From Macrocystis pyrifera (lineage: Eukaryota > Sar > Phaeophyceae > Laminariales > Laminariaceae), in NCBI GenBank assembly GCA_031763025.1, contig JASSKH010000007.1:8385930-8449929 (forward strand): a stretch of DNA of 64,000 nucleotides. Reading direction: 5' to 3'. Under the pieces are notes generated by a model that was given only the letters and a program-made list of their open reading frames with translations, had not been told where the DNA came from and ran no database searches. Shown here in pieces: positions 11,580-23,271 of this stretch (position 1 is the first letter of the stretch; each line of letters starts with the position of its first letter). A program made the translations under genes and the position numbers.

Positions 11580-12659
11580 CCGTAATACCTAAAGCAGCTT
11601 AACACAGGGAAGGAAACATCACGAGCTGATCGAAAGGTGCTGTGGCACGGTGTAGGAAAAGTCAAAGCACATGACACCGTCACAGGCGTAGAAAAGCGCT
11701 GAATCTAATCTGCGCGGGGCCGTTTACTCCACCCCCCCCAGGTACTACGGCCCCTAACGCAACGCAATCCAACCCAACCCAACCCAACCAAAGATGGTGT
11801 GGCCCGTTTGATAAACCAAACCCAATGCCGATGCAGAGAGGCAGATTGGGCAAAACGAATCCGATTAGAAACGCGCTGCATCCAAACTACGCGGGACCGT
11901 CTTCCCTTACCCCCCGGGACACAAGGCCTCTAGCGGTCGGAGTTGCAGCCGCGTTCACGAGAGACCCTGCGCCCTGGATCGAACCACCGTCTTTCGCCAC
12001 AGCCGGTGAAGTCGTCATCTTCGCGCTCGCGACCGAAACCGAAATCGCGCTCGCGGCCGAAACAGCGTTTGCGGCCGAAACCACGCTTGCGGCCGAAACT
12101 GCTCTCGCGAACGAATCTGCGCTTGCGGGCAACCTCACCGTGCTGTTTGCGCTATTAGGTGAACCAACGCTCGCGCTAGCGGGAGACCCCACCATGCTGT
12201 ATGCTCTGTTTAGCGAACCAACGCTCGCACTTGCGCTTCGCTACGCGGATGACGTGCGCACTTGCGATCTGTTCTGTTGTAAGAACAGAACAGCGGAGCG
12301 GACGACGTCCGCCCTCTGCTCATAGAAGCAATATTCAAAGAAGCAAAACTCTGTCTCACCCTGACCCGACAGGTCAAAGATACCTGAGCATTCGCAACTG
12401 TAGCACTCGAACGGGGTGGTGGTTTCCGTGATGGTAGGACGCCGGCATCCTCCCCATCACAGTGAAAGTACTCGCGTCAACCACGCTCAAAGGAAGGTCA
12501 CACGCCAAGGCAGGAGCTGCCTTGACGATGAGAGAGCAGGGTACACATTTGCGACGACTCCTGCAAGACTCGCAATAGCAAATATAACAAGCCAGGAGAC
12601 GGACAGTCAAGCGGAAACCATCAGAATCGAACGAGGGCGTACAAATAGAAATTCATACG
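11580..12659. other. Intergenic with short tandem repeats, no supported gene
   Basis: Contains a CCAAC microsatellite (about 11768-11800). At 12040-12240 there are imperfect 15-18 bp units around GCTCGCGGCCGAAAC that give an open frame (11825-12325, + strand) of Ala/Glu/Leu repeats. The frame is repeat-driven and matches no family I know. Confidence 0.4.
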
Positions 12660-13290
12660 AATACCACTAGTACAGCAGTAAGCATGGAGCGTGGCGTAGC
12701 AGCGGTCGTACCACTAGTACAGCAGGGACCATCGGAACGTCGGTGGATTAGTGGGCGGATTGGGGGTGTGGGTGGTTTGGGTGGATAAGCTAGTTGGGTT
12801 TTCGCCACATAGCGTTGCAGCATGGGCTTGTTGTGGTCAGCAAACACAACCCAACGCATGAGTAAGCATCGGAAGGTCGGTGGTATGGGTATAAACGTAC
12901 GCCGGTCCCGCTGCTGGCGTGGCAGCTGTTGTACCACTAGTACAGCAGTATGCATCGGAATGTCGGTGGGTAGGTGGGCGGACTAGTTCAAGATAAAATG
13001 TGCCGGGAGTATGGGTGATTTGAGTGGATAGGTGGGTTGGTTTTTCGCTACATAGCGGTGCTGCAAGGGGTCAACAAACATAACCCAAATTATTAGTAAA
13101 CATCGGAACGTCGGTGGTGTGGGTATATACGTATACCGATCCCGCCGGAGTGGTAGCTGCCCGCTGTCGTACCACTAGTACAGCAGTAAGCATCGGCACG
13201 TCGGTGGGTTGGTGGGCGGATTAATTCAAAAGAAAATGGCAATTTCACCCTCGTCTGCTTATCATGGCGAGAGATCAAAAACGCGACATT
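12660..13290. repeat. Dispersed/tandem repeat family with ACCACTAGTACAGCAG motif
   Basis: The motif ACCACTAGTACAGCAG recurs at about 12662, 12709, 12932 and 13171. It is followed by shared sequence: a TCGGTGGGTTGGTGGGCGGA-like stretch, then GGTGGTTTGGGTGGAT and a CGCCACATAGCGTTGCAGCATG-like block. Unit length is 223-239 bp. Part of the unit reappears at 33373-33460. Confidence 0.75.
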
Positions 13291-13559
13291 AATGTAGAAA
13301 ATACAAGGGGGGGGGCTTTCGCCGGCGGCGGGATGGCCGCCGTCGACGCTTAAGGCCCCGCACTGCAAATTTAATGCCAGTTTTCGATGTCAAGGGCCCG
13401 TAACACATGTTAGACGAATCCCCGGCGGCAATGAGTAATAGTCAGAGGGAAGAATAATGAGCGAACAACAATGAGCGATAGACGCCTGGTGACCCGGGGC
13501 TCGGCTGATGGACATCGATACCAATTATTGCACTTATATTATTATCGCTGACGCACTTG

Positions 13560-15200
13560 ATGAGTGATCAAACTTCCACACCTCGGATAACGTAACACTC
13601 GGATAACACTTATCTACTTTATGGGGCCTAACACAGGAACGTGGTAACGTACTAACATAGTCTTAGCACCAGAGGAGCGATCACGGTGGCGCGGTAACAC
13701 AGTGTTAACTGGAAACCCACGAACGTGCGCGAGCCTTGACGTTATGTTGCTTCTCGGTCTCGTCCAGCTCTAATACAGTAACAGTATGTTATGCTGTGAT
13801 CAGTCCTTGTGACAAACACGCACGTTATCACTCTAACATGCCCAGATCGTTATCCACACATTTAATATTAAGAGGGACCATAGTTAAGAGGACTTACGGT
13901 ACACACTAACACCCTTATATTTTCAAATTTATACTAACAAAATTTGGTCCTAACTACTATGGTCCCCCGCAATAACACGATAACATAATGTTATTGTCGA
14001 CGCAGCGTTAGACGTAACACACTAACATTATGTTGCCCTTAGGAAGAGTGTTGTACGTAACACCCTAACATAACGTTACCATGTTCGCCAGCACTACCAA
14101 CACATCACATCGTGTTACAGATAACACACTAACGTGGCATAACGCAATGGCCAGCACCAGCACTACTAACACTACGTTATCTGGACCCCCCATCTGATTG
14201 CCTCAGGGTCGGATAACGTAACACTTTTAACGTACGTTAGATACTACGTTACAGTCTTAGCCGGCCCATACGTAACATTATGTTAGGATGTTAGCCTTAA
14301 TGCGGAAGTCTCTGTAACATTATGCTACGGTGTTACCGTCAGTGAAGATCTGATGATGGTAACATTCCGTTACCGTGTTACCATAAAAACCAACCCGGGT
14401 TACTGAGTTACCGTTGGGGCCGAAGTCGTTCTAACGCAATGTTACTACGTTACCCTTTGGATCTTCCCGAGATCTAACATGTGTTAACTGTGTCAGTGGT
14501 AAAGCGGGCGTGTGGGAGTAACATAGCGTAGCCGTGTTATCCAATTTCGCCGACATGCCAGTAGGGGATACCTACAATGTATCCCCGGGGGGGAGGATAG
14601 CATAGCTTCCCCGCAAAAAAAAACTATATATTTCATAACCCCGGAACAGGGGATATTTTGGAGGGATCCCCCCTAAAAACGCATCATTTCTTGTGGAGTC
14701 CCTAGGAATTTCACTATTAATAACACACCAACATAGTGTTATGTACGCGTTTATTTGGCCGTGTACGTTGGCCGTCGAAAGGGTGCCCCGGCGGTAGCAC
14801 GAGGAATCCCGCTGGCACACTAACGTAAAGTTACTCGCTACGGGCTGATGCCGCCAACACGGTAACATAGTGTTAACGTTTAGGTGATTATGTAAGTTAT
14901 CCCTTCAACGTGTGTTCCCTTCAACGTGTGTTACGATAGCCACCAGGAATTCCGCCAACACGCTAACATAGTGTTACTCGCTATGGGCTGCATACCGTAA
15001 CACCGTAACATATACTGTGGTCAGTACGAGATCAAGGTGACACTCTAAATGTTACGCGATCGCCCGCCAATATCTTAACACACTAACACCATGTTATCAC
15101 AAAATCCACAAAGTAGTTCTCGTAGTAACGTAATATTCCGTTTTTTTTTTCGCTGACGCCTAACATTAACATAAAACGTTAAGTGCTACGTTATCCGAGG
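13560..15200. repeat. Field of short palindromes, TAACAT(N)ATGTTA and GTAACAC/GTGTTAC
   Basis: The words TAACA and TGTTA recur dozens of times, very often paired as palindromes such as TAACATAATGTTA or TAACATAGTGTTA, spaced by some 40-80 bp of unique sequence. The words are far denser than expected for this composition, while the spacers are non-repetitive. The second copy of the field (about 17270-17685 and 19950-22020) keeps most of them. No coding capacity. Confidence 0.85.
13874..13966. mobile_element. MITE, 93 bp, GGGACCATAG ends
   Basis: Short A/T-rich element with inverted ends GGGACCATAGT...CTATGGTCCC. It is related to the elements at 11486 and 17568. Being present in both duplicated units, it predates the duplication. 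Confidence 0.7.
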
Positions 15201-15254
15201 TGTGCAAACTTCACAACAGCGGGAAGGCGGGGGGAGAACCTGCTCTATGACCGA

Positions 15255-16160
15255 CCCCGGATCTAGGTTATAAGACAGAGAGAGGCTTGAAAGGGTTAAA
15301 ACATTGAGGAAGAAGACCGTGTACTCCTGCTGTATGTATTAATAGTACTCTTCATGGGTATACACACATATGTACTATACCCGGTACGTACATTTGCTGA
15401 ACTCGGTAAGACGAAATGAAGAAAACAGAGTACCCGAGAATCACACTACAATCTATTAAAATGCTTTTAATAATACATATATATATATTGAATGGTAACA
15501 ATGTTACGGTATTTATTAACAGCAATGGCCATGAGAGTGATGACGCTTGACAATGTTATTGTGAGGAGGGAGGAGAAGAGCTTCCTCTGCGGCCACCCCG
15601 GATCTAGGTTATAAGACAGAGAGAGGCTTTTTGAAAGGGTTGAAACTGTAGTTAGTGTGAGGAAGAAGACCACAACTACTACTATTAATACTTATCACTG
15701 ATGTATGTATTGCTCTTCATGGGTATACATACATACTTGGTGGTACGTAAAATTGCTGATTCCGGGGAGACGGAATCAAGAACACAAATAGCCGAGAAAC
15801 GCAGAATACACACTATACACTATAATAAAATAATATGTATTACTCTCCCAAAGCAACACGCAGGCATCAAAGAAAGGACCGCATGCTCGACAGCATAGTA
15901 GTGGAGAGGGAAGAGAAGAGCTTGCTCTGTACGACCACCCCGGATCTAGGTTATAGGACAGAGACTTGAAAGGGTTGAAACATTGAGGAAGAAGACCGTG
16001 TACTCCTGCTGTATGTATTAATAGTATTCTTCATGGGTATACACACATACATACTATACCCGGTACGTACATTTGTTGAACTCGGGGAGACGAAATGAAG
16101 AAAACAGAGTACCCGAGAATCACACAACACTCTATTAAAATACTATTATATCATATTAAT
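15255..16160. repeat. Three tandem units of about 342 bp
   Basis: The landmark CCCCGGATCTAGGTTATA starts at about 15255, 15596 and 15938, each followed by GAGGCTTGAAAGGGTT-like, GGTATACACACATA-like and CGAGAATCACAC-like sequence. Unit 2 of the segmental duplication has only one copy (about 22093), so copy number changed after or during the duplication. Confidence 0.8.
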
Positions 16161-17567
16161 AATACATATATATAATGAATAGTAACATTGTTATCTATTA
16201 ATAGCAATAGCCATGAGAGTGATGACGCTTGTTGCCACGTACATACGAAAAAAAAAAACTCCGGTGTTGGCCAGGCAGTTTGTGACCACCGAGCTTGTAT
16301 CTCTCTATGATTGAAGAATCGGCACGGACACTGGTTGTGCTGGATGTCGACGGGTATATAGAAAGAACGGTTTAATGTGAAGAAAAGAACAACAACAACA
16401 ACAGTGCGATAAAGAATATACCTGGTATATGTTTAGCTCGTTGGAGAATTCAGTAATGGTACGCGAAAATGATTCTGTGACGACAACAGCATCACACCGA
16501 GAAGTCGGAGGAATCAGCATCACGCATGTGACAGGCGACGACACGCACGACCGAAATTCGTACCGGTATAGAATATTAATAGCAATGGCCATGAGACAGA
16601 GTTGTGACGCTTGGCTTGTTGTCAGGTACATACGAAAAAAAAAAACTCCGGTGTTGGCCAGGCAGTGCGATTAAGAATATATCTGTTTACTCGTTGGAGA
16701 ATTTTAGTAATGGTACGCGAAAATGAATTTCAGTATAATGGTACGCGAAAATGATTCTGGGACGACAACAGCATCACACCGAGATGTCGGAGGGATCAGC
16801 ATCACGCATGTGACACGCAACGACACGCACGACCGAAATTCATATAGAATACTCGCCTGCGGTGAGCCGAGATGACTGGAAGTAAGACTGGAGGCAAGAA
16901 AATAGTCGCCTGCGGTGAGCAGAGCAGGACTGGAAGTAAGACTGGAGGGAAAGAAATGCTCGCCTGTGGTGAGCCGCAACCTAATCATAGTAATACATAC
17001 AAGGGGGCTTTCGCCGGCGGCGTGATGGCCGCCGTCGACGCTTAAAGCCCCGCACTGCAAATTTAATGCCAGTTTTCGATGTCAAGGGCCCGTAACACAT
17101 GTTAGACGAATCCCCGACGGCAATGAGTAATAGTCAGAGGGAAGAATAATGAGCGACAATAATGAGCGATAGACGCCTGGTGACCCGGGGCTCGGCTGAT
17201 GGACATCGATACCAATTATTGCACTTATATTATTATCGCTGACGCACTTGATGAGTGATCAAACTTCCACACCTCGGATAACGTAACACTCGGATAACAC
17301 TTATCTACTTTATGGGGCCTAACACAGGAACGTGGTAACGTATACTAACATAGTCTTAGCACCAGAGGAGCGATCACGGTGGTGCGGTAACACAGTGTTA
17401 ACTGGAAACCCACGAACGTGCACGAGCCTTGACGTTATGTTGCTTCTCGGTCTCGTCCAGCTCTAATACAGTAACAGTATGTTATGCTGTGATCAGTCAT
17501 TGTGACCAAACACGCACGTTATCACTCTAACATGCCCAGATCGTTATCCACATATTTAATATTAAGG

Positions 17568-17659
17568 GGGACCATAGTTAAGAGGACTTACGGTACACAC
17601 TACACCCTTATATTTCCAAATTTATACTTACAAAATTTGGTCCTAACTACCATGGCCCC
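17568..17659. mobile_element. MITE, CCATAG-ended family, second duplicated copy
   Basis: Counterpart in unit 2 of the element at 13874, with small differences (one end reads CATGGCCCCC). Confidence 0.65.
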
Positions 17660-17688
17660 CCGCAATAACACGATAACATAATGTTATT

Positions 17689-19141
17689 AGAGTGTCTGCG
17701 CAAAAGAAATAATATTACGAATTTTGCTTATCTATTCCCCCGTTACCGACGACTAATCAAATATCCTAATCAAATTTGCATAAAAATAGAGTGTCTGCGC
17801 ATAATATTTTTGTTTATCAAGGATTTCCGTCGGAAATGTAATCATAATCGAAAGCCGTTCGGCATGCGCATAATCGTAGACGAAAAACAGCTAAATATTG
17901 GATTCTAATGTTTGAAAAAAACACTTGCGGCAGCGGCAGCACTTTTTTTGTACCAAACGAGCCGAACACAAGAAGTCGTGCAAGCAGCAGCAGTACCTAC
18001 CTGCAGCAGCAGCAGTAGTACCTACCTGCAGCAGCAGCAGCAGCAGCAGCAGCAGCTGCTGCAGGAGCAGTAAGCAGCAGCAAGCACTAACAGGCAGAAG
18101 TGCGATCTATCTTGCGTTCCTCGACACTCGTTGTGCAAGCAACGCCGCCACAACGAGAAGATCGCCCTCCTTCTTCGTCGTCCTCCCTGGCCGAAAAGGG
18201 GTCGAAGCGGCGAAGATCAGGGGCGTGGCGGCAAGGGTGCACGTGCTTGCAGCACCAGCAGCGCCTGCGACAGCTCTTGCAGCAGCGCTTGCTGCAGGCA
18301 GCTCTCTCGCTTCCAGCAGCGCTTGCTTGCACCAGCGCTTGCTTGCAGCAGACCTTGCTTGTGTGCAGCAGCGCTCGCTTGCAGCAGCGCTTTTGTTTGC
18401 AGCAGCGCCTGCTCGCCGCAGTGCTTGCTTATTGCCGCAGTGCTTCCAGCAACAACAGCACTTACTTGCAGCAGCAGCAGCAGCAGCAGCAGCACACTAC
18501 ATGCAGTAGTAGGAGTAGTCGGTGACGTACAGCAGGAGCAGCAGCAGCAGCTGCAGCAGCACCTACCTAATAGTATCTGCTGCAAAGGCATGCAGCATCA
18601 GCGGCAGCAATTCTTCTCCGCCGGTAGCAGACACATGGCCCGAGGGTCCGAGGCCACTCTCGGGGCAAGCTTGGCGAATCCAAAGCGTCCGGAGAGTTTT
18701 CGGCCAACAGAATGCAGCGGTCGAATCTCATATCACACAAATATGGCTCTAGTATAATATGCTATCCAAAAATGCATAACTTCGTCATTTTTATGCAAAT
18801 TTGATTAGGATATTTGATTAGTCGTCGGTAACGGGAGAATAGATAATCAAAAGTCGTAATATATTTTATTTTGCGCAGACACTCTAATGACGAAGTTATG
18901 CATTTTTGGATAGCATATTATACTAGAGCCATATTTGTATGATATGAGATTCGACCGCTGCATTCTGTTGGCCGAAAACTCTCCGGGCGCTTTGGATTGG
19001 CCAAGCTTGCCCCGAGAGTGGCCTCGGACCCTCGGACCATGTGTCTGCTACCGGCGGAGTTTTGCGAGAAGAATTGCTGCCGCTGATGATGCTGCGTGCC
19101 TTTGCTGCCTGCTGCAGCAGCAGCAGATACTATTAGGTAGG

Positions 19142-19174
<33 letters not shown>

Positions 19175-19945
19175 ACGTCACCGACTACTGCTGCTACTAC
19201 TGCATATAGTGTGCTGCTGCTGCTGCTGCTGCAAGTGCTGTTGTTGCTGGAAACACAGCGGCAATAAGCAAGCACTGCGGTGAGCAGGCGCTGCTGCAAA
19301 CAAAAGCGCTGCTGCAAGCGAGCGCTGCTGCACACAAGCAAGGTCTGCTGCAAGCAAGCGCTGCTGCAAGCGAGCGCTGCTGCACACAAGCAAGGTCTGC
19401 TGCAAGCAAGCGCTGCTGCGAGCAAGCGCTGCTGGAAGCGAGAGAGCTGCCTCAAGCAAGCGCTGCTGCGAGCAAGCAAAAGCGCTGCTGCAAGAAGAGC
19501 TGTCGCAGGCGCTGCTGGTGCTGCAAGCACGTGCACCCTTGCCGCCACCCCCCTGATCTTCGACCCCTTTTCGGCCAGAGAGGACGACGAAGAAGGAGGG
19601 CGATCTTCTCGTTGTGGCGGCGTTGCTTGCACAGCGAGTGTCGAGGAGCGCAAGATAGATCGCACTTCTGCCTGTTAGTGCTTGCTGCTGCTTACTGCTC
19701 CCGCAGCTGCTGCTGCTGCTGCTGCTGCAGGTGGGTACTGCTGCTGCTTGCACGACTTCTTGTGTTCGGCTCGTTTGGTACAAAAAAAAGTGCTGCCGCT
19801 GCCGCAAGTGTTTTTTTTCAAACATAAGAATCCAATATTTAGCTGTTTTTCGTCTACGATTATGCGCATGCCGAAAGGCTTCCGATTATGATTACCTTTC
19901 CGACGGAAATCCTTGATAAACAAAAATATTATGCGCAGACATTCT
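17689..19945. mobile_element. Composite CAG-rich fold-back element with AGARTGTCTGCGCA ends
   Basis: Inserted in unit 2 relative to unit 1, with the 3-bp direct flank ATT (17686-17688 and 19946-19948). The ends are AGAGTGTCTGCGCA and its inverted near-match TGCGCAGACATTCT. The structure is A (17689-17787), ARM (17788-18786), A inverted (18787-18885), ARM inverted (18886-19945). The two arms of about 1 kb are inverted copies meeting at an ATTAAT centre that the inverted A piece interrupts. A second terminal motif at 17788 shows that A and ARM each start with the same AGAGTGTCTGCGCA word. The arms are CAG/CTG-rich and leave long frames open (17925-18509 + and 19178-19825 -), but the products are repeat-driven. 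No transposase is seen. Confidence 0.85.
17978..18560. repeat. CAG-rich minisatellite in left arm
   Basis: Runs of CAG and 12-33 bp units such as GCAGCGCTTGCTTGCAGCA. The mirror copy lies at about 19125-19760 on the other arm. Triplet runs (7-9 CAG) sit next to minisatellite units, and the two arms differ in unit number, as expected for slippage-prone DNA. Confidence 0.85.
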
Positions 19946-20676
19946 ATTGTCGACGCAGCGTTAGACGTAACACACTAACATTATGTTACCCTTAGGAGGA
20001 GTGTTATACGTAACACCCTAACATAACGTTACCATGTTCGCCAGCACTACCAACACATCACATCGTGTTACAGATAACACACTAACGTGGCATAACGCAA
20101 TGGCCAGCACCAGCACTACTAACACTACGTTATCTGGACCCCCCATCTGATTGCCTCAGGGTCGGATAACGTAACACTTTTAACGTACGTTAGATACTAC
20201 GTTACAGTCTTGGCCGGCCCATCGTAACATTGTGTTAGGATGTTTTGGCCTTAATGCGGAAGTCTCTGTAACATTATGTTACAGTGATACCGTCAGTGAA
20301 GATCTGATTATGGTAACATTCCGTTACCGTGTTACCATAAAAACCAACCCGGGTTACTGAGTTACCGTTGGGGCCGAAGTCGTTCTAACGCAACGTTACT
20401 ACGTTACCCTTTGGACCTTCCTGAGATCTAACATGTGTTAACCAGCTGTGTCAGTGGTAAAGCGGGCGTGTGGGAGTAACATAGCGTAGCCGTGTTATCC
20501 AATTTCGCCGACATCCCAGTAGGGGATACCTACAATGTATCCCCGGGGGGGGGGATAGCATAGCTTCCCCGCAAAAAAAAAACTCCATATTTCATAACCC
20601 CGGAACAGGGGATACTTTGGAGGGATCCCCCCTAAAAAAGCATCGTTTTTTGTGGAGCCCCTAGGAATTTCACTAA

Positions 20677-21549
20677 GGCCAGATCTTATGCAATATTTTT
20701 TGAGTGATTGAAAAAGGCAGGAAGTCGGATTTTCCTGCGGCAAAAAGCCACACCAGATCGGTGCGCCATGTGCCGTCTTACGGTGTTTTTGGTATTATTT
20801 CGTGGGAGAGAATAAAAAAAAAAGAACAGAACCGAGATCTTGAAGTTTCCTTGATTTCTACGTACGTGGACCACGACACGAACGAGTCGTTCACGCCGGG
20901 TTGGGCGATCAACCTTCACCACCAGCTCCTCGAAGGAAGGAACGGAACGTGGAACCTCCTGGGGAGCTGCGTAAGGGGTCGCTGGACCAGCAAGGAGCTC
21001 TCGCTCTCGCGGAGCATGAGCTGCTTGCGGCCGTCGTATAGTCAGAAAAGAAGAACGTTCGATTGTTTTGATACTGCTGCTGCTGTAGTCTCGTCCTATT
21101 CGTCTCCAAAGTTGTTTTGCCTAGAGCAGCTGCAGTTGGGCGGCCGCAAGGGACGCGATGGTGGCCAAGGTATTGATGCCTTCTCTCTCTCCGTAGTGGC
21201 CGATGCACAAGTAAGTGCTGGAGCCCAGCTGTGTACAAGAGTAACCAAGCATGTAGCGTCGTGACCCATCATGAGCCCTGACTGTAACCTATACAAAATT
21301 GTACAATGCCTCCGAGGTCTTGTGCAAAAGCAAATTTTATCACTTTCAGAGTTGATCAGAAAAGGCTGCCAAAAAAATCACTTCCTGGAATTTCATGAGT
21401 GATAAAATCTCGGAGGAACATGTTTTCCACCAAACAGGCGCCATAAGACGTGATTTTGATAAAATCTGATCAGAAACGGGACCAGATACCCCGAAGCCTC
21501 CGTAAACAGCCATATAATCACATAAAAATAAATTGCATAAGATCTGGCC
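20677..21549. mobile_element. PIF/Harbinger-like non-autonomous DNA transposon, 873 bp
   Basis: Perfect terminal inverted repeats GGCCAGATCTTATGCAAT at both ends, flanked by the 3-bp direct repeat TAA (20674-20676 and 21550-21552). Unit 1 has the corresponding uninterrupted site near 14708. A 3-bp TAA target duplication is characteristic of PIF/Harbinger and related groups. A frame of 186 codons (20704-21264, +) covers much of the element but shows no transposase motif that I recognise. Confidence 0.8.
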
Positions 21550-22784
21550 TAACAAACTAACATACATAGTGTTATGTACGCGTTTATTTGGCCGTGTACG
21601 TTGGCCGTCGAAAGGGTGCCACGGCGGTAGCACGAGGAATCCCGCTGGCACACTAACGTAAAGTTACTCGCTACGGGCTGATGCCGCTAACACGGTAACA
21701 TAATGTTAACGTTTAGGTGATTATGTAAGTTATCCCTTCGACATGTGTTACGATAGCCACCAGGAATTCCGCCAACACGCTAACATAGTGTACTCGCTAT
21801 GGGCTGCATACCGTAACACCGTAACATATACTGTGGTCAGTACGAGATCAAGGTGACACTCTAAATGTTACGCGATCGCCCGCCAATATCTTAACACACT
21901 AACACCATGTTATCACAAAATCTACAAAGTAGTTATCGTAGTAACGTGATGTTCCGTTTTTTTTTTCGCTGACGCCTAACATTAACATAAAACGTTAAGT
22001 GTTACGTTATCCGAGGTGTGCAAACTTCACAACAGCGGGAAGGCGGGGGGAGAACCTGCTAGGCGGGGGGAGAACCTGCTCTATGACCGACCCCGGATCT
22101 AGGTTATAAGACAGAGAGGCTTGAAAGGGTTGAAACATTGAGGAAGAAGACCGCGTGTACTCCTGCTGTATGTATTAATAGTACTCGTCATGGGTATACA
22201 CACATATATACTATACCCGGTACGTACATTTGCTGAACTCGGGGAGACGAAATGAAGAAAACAGAGTACCCGAGAATCACACTAGACTCTATTAAAATAC
22301 TATTACGTTTAGAATTAAAATACTATTGTATTAAGAATAATAAATACATATATAATGAATAGTAACAATGTTATATATTAACAGCATAGCCATGAGAGTG
22401 ATGACGCTTGTTGCCACGTACATACGAGAAAAAAACTCCGGTGTTGGCCAAGGCAGTTTGTGACCACCGAACTTATATCTCTCTAGGATTGAAGAATCGG
22501 CACGGACACTGGTTGTGCTGGATGTCGACGGGTAGAAAGAACGGTTTAATGTGGAGGAAACAACAACAACAGTGCGATAAAGAATATATAGTTTAGCTCG
22601 TTGGAGAATTTCAGTAATGGTAGGCGAAAATGATTCTGTGACGACAACAGCATCACACCGAGAAATCGGAGGAATCAGCATCACGCATGTGACAGGCGAC
22701 GACACGCACGACCGAAATTCGTATAGAATATTATTAGCAATGGCCATGAGACAGAGTTATGACGCTTGGCTTGTTGTCACGTAC

Positions 22785-23114
22785 GTCCCCGGTGGCTTGG
22801 CAGGTGGTCCGCGTGCCTGTCAAGATCAATTTGGTGGGTTCGAGTCTCACCGAGTGCATGCTCATAGGGACTTTTTCTTGCATAAAAAGTTGATAAGCGG
22901 AAAGCGCGAAAGCGTGAGTTGGCTACCTTCGATGAAAATCGACGAGCAGTGGGAATGCTGAACCCTATGCGCGACAAAAAACAAAGGCACGTACCGGTGG
23001 GGAGAAGGAACGACACCTGTGACCACGGCTTGTCCAGAAGATCGTCGAGGGTAAAACCTCCTACGAGTGGGCTGGAAAGTAAAAGTGATGGATAAAAAAA
23101 AAAAAAAAAAAAAA
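22785..23114 (+). mobile_element. tRNA-derived SINE with poly(A) tail
   Basis: The head resembles tRNA-Asp (TCCCCGGTGGC; CTGTCAA in the anticodon-loop position). Box A TGGCTTGGCAGG is at 22793-22804 and box B GGTTCGAGTCT at 22837-22847; the 44-bp spacing is exactly that of a tRNA. The T-arm (GTGGG/CTCAC around TTCGAGT) can pair but the acceptor stem cannot, so it is not a working tRNA. The body of about 250 bp ends in 21 A residues (23094-23114). Unit 1 lacks this block at the matching position near 16625. No clear target duplication was seen. Confidence 0.75.
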
Positions 23115-23271
23115 CTTACGAAAAAAAAAACTCCGGTGTTGGCCAGGCAGTGCGATAAAGAATATACATGTTTAGCTCGTTGGAGAAATTCAGTAATGGT
23201 ACGCGAAAATGATTCTGTGGCGACAACAGCATCACACCGAGATGTCGGAGGAATCAGCATCACGCATGTGT

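Larger units (their letters stand above)
13290..16990. repeat. Segmental duplication, unit 1 (empty-site copy)
   Basis: About 3.7 kb that is repeated in the same orientation from 16995. It begins with a GC-rich inverted repeat (CGCCGGCGG...GCCGCCG) after a G run, continues through the TAACAT/ATGTTA palindrome field, and ends in sequence shared with 22.1-23.3 kb. It lacks the three insertions found in unit 2. No genes are recognised. The boundaries of a single mobile element could not be fixed. Confidence 0.85.

Noticed and set aside
12660-13290. CRISPR-like array of repeats with spacers
   Set aside because: Repeats are long (over 220 bp), diverged and few; the surrounding genome is eukaryotic.
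13560-15200. CRISPR or integron-like array in the TAACAT palindrome field
   Set aside because: Spacing is irregular, repeats are only 5-14 bp and no associated genes exist.
17925-18509. Long + frame rich in Ser, Gln, Ala, Leu (and its mirror at 19178-19825 on the minus strand)
   Set aside because: The frames stay open because CAG-type repeats lack stops in all frames; other frames over the same bases are equally long and no domain is present.
22786-22860. Functional tRNA-Asp gene
   Set aside because: Acceptor stem does not pair and the anticodon stem is broken, although boxes A and B and the T-arm are present; a SINE head fits better.
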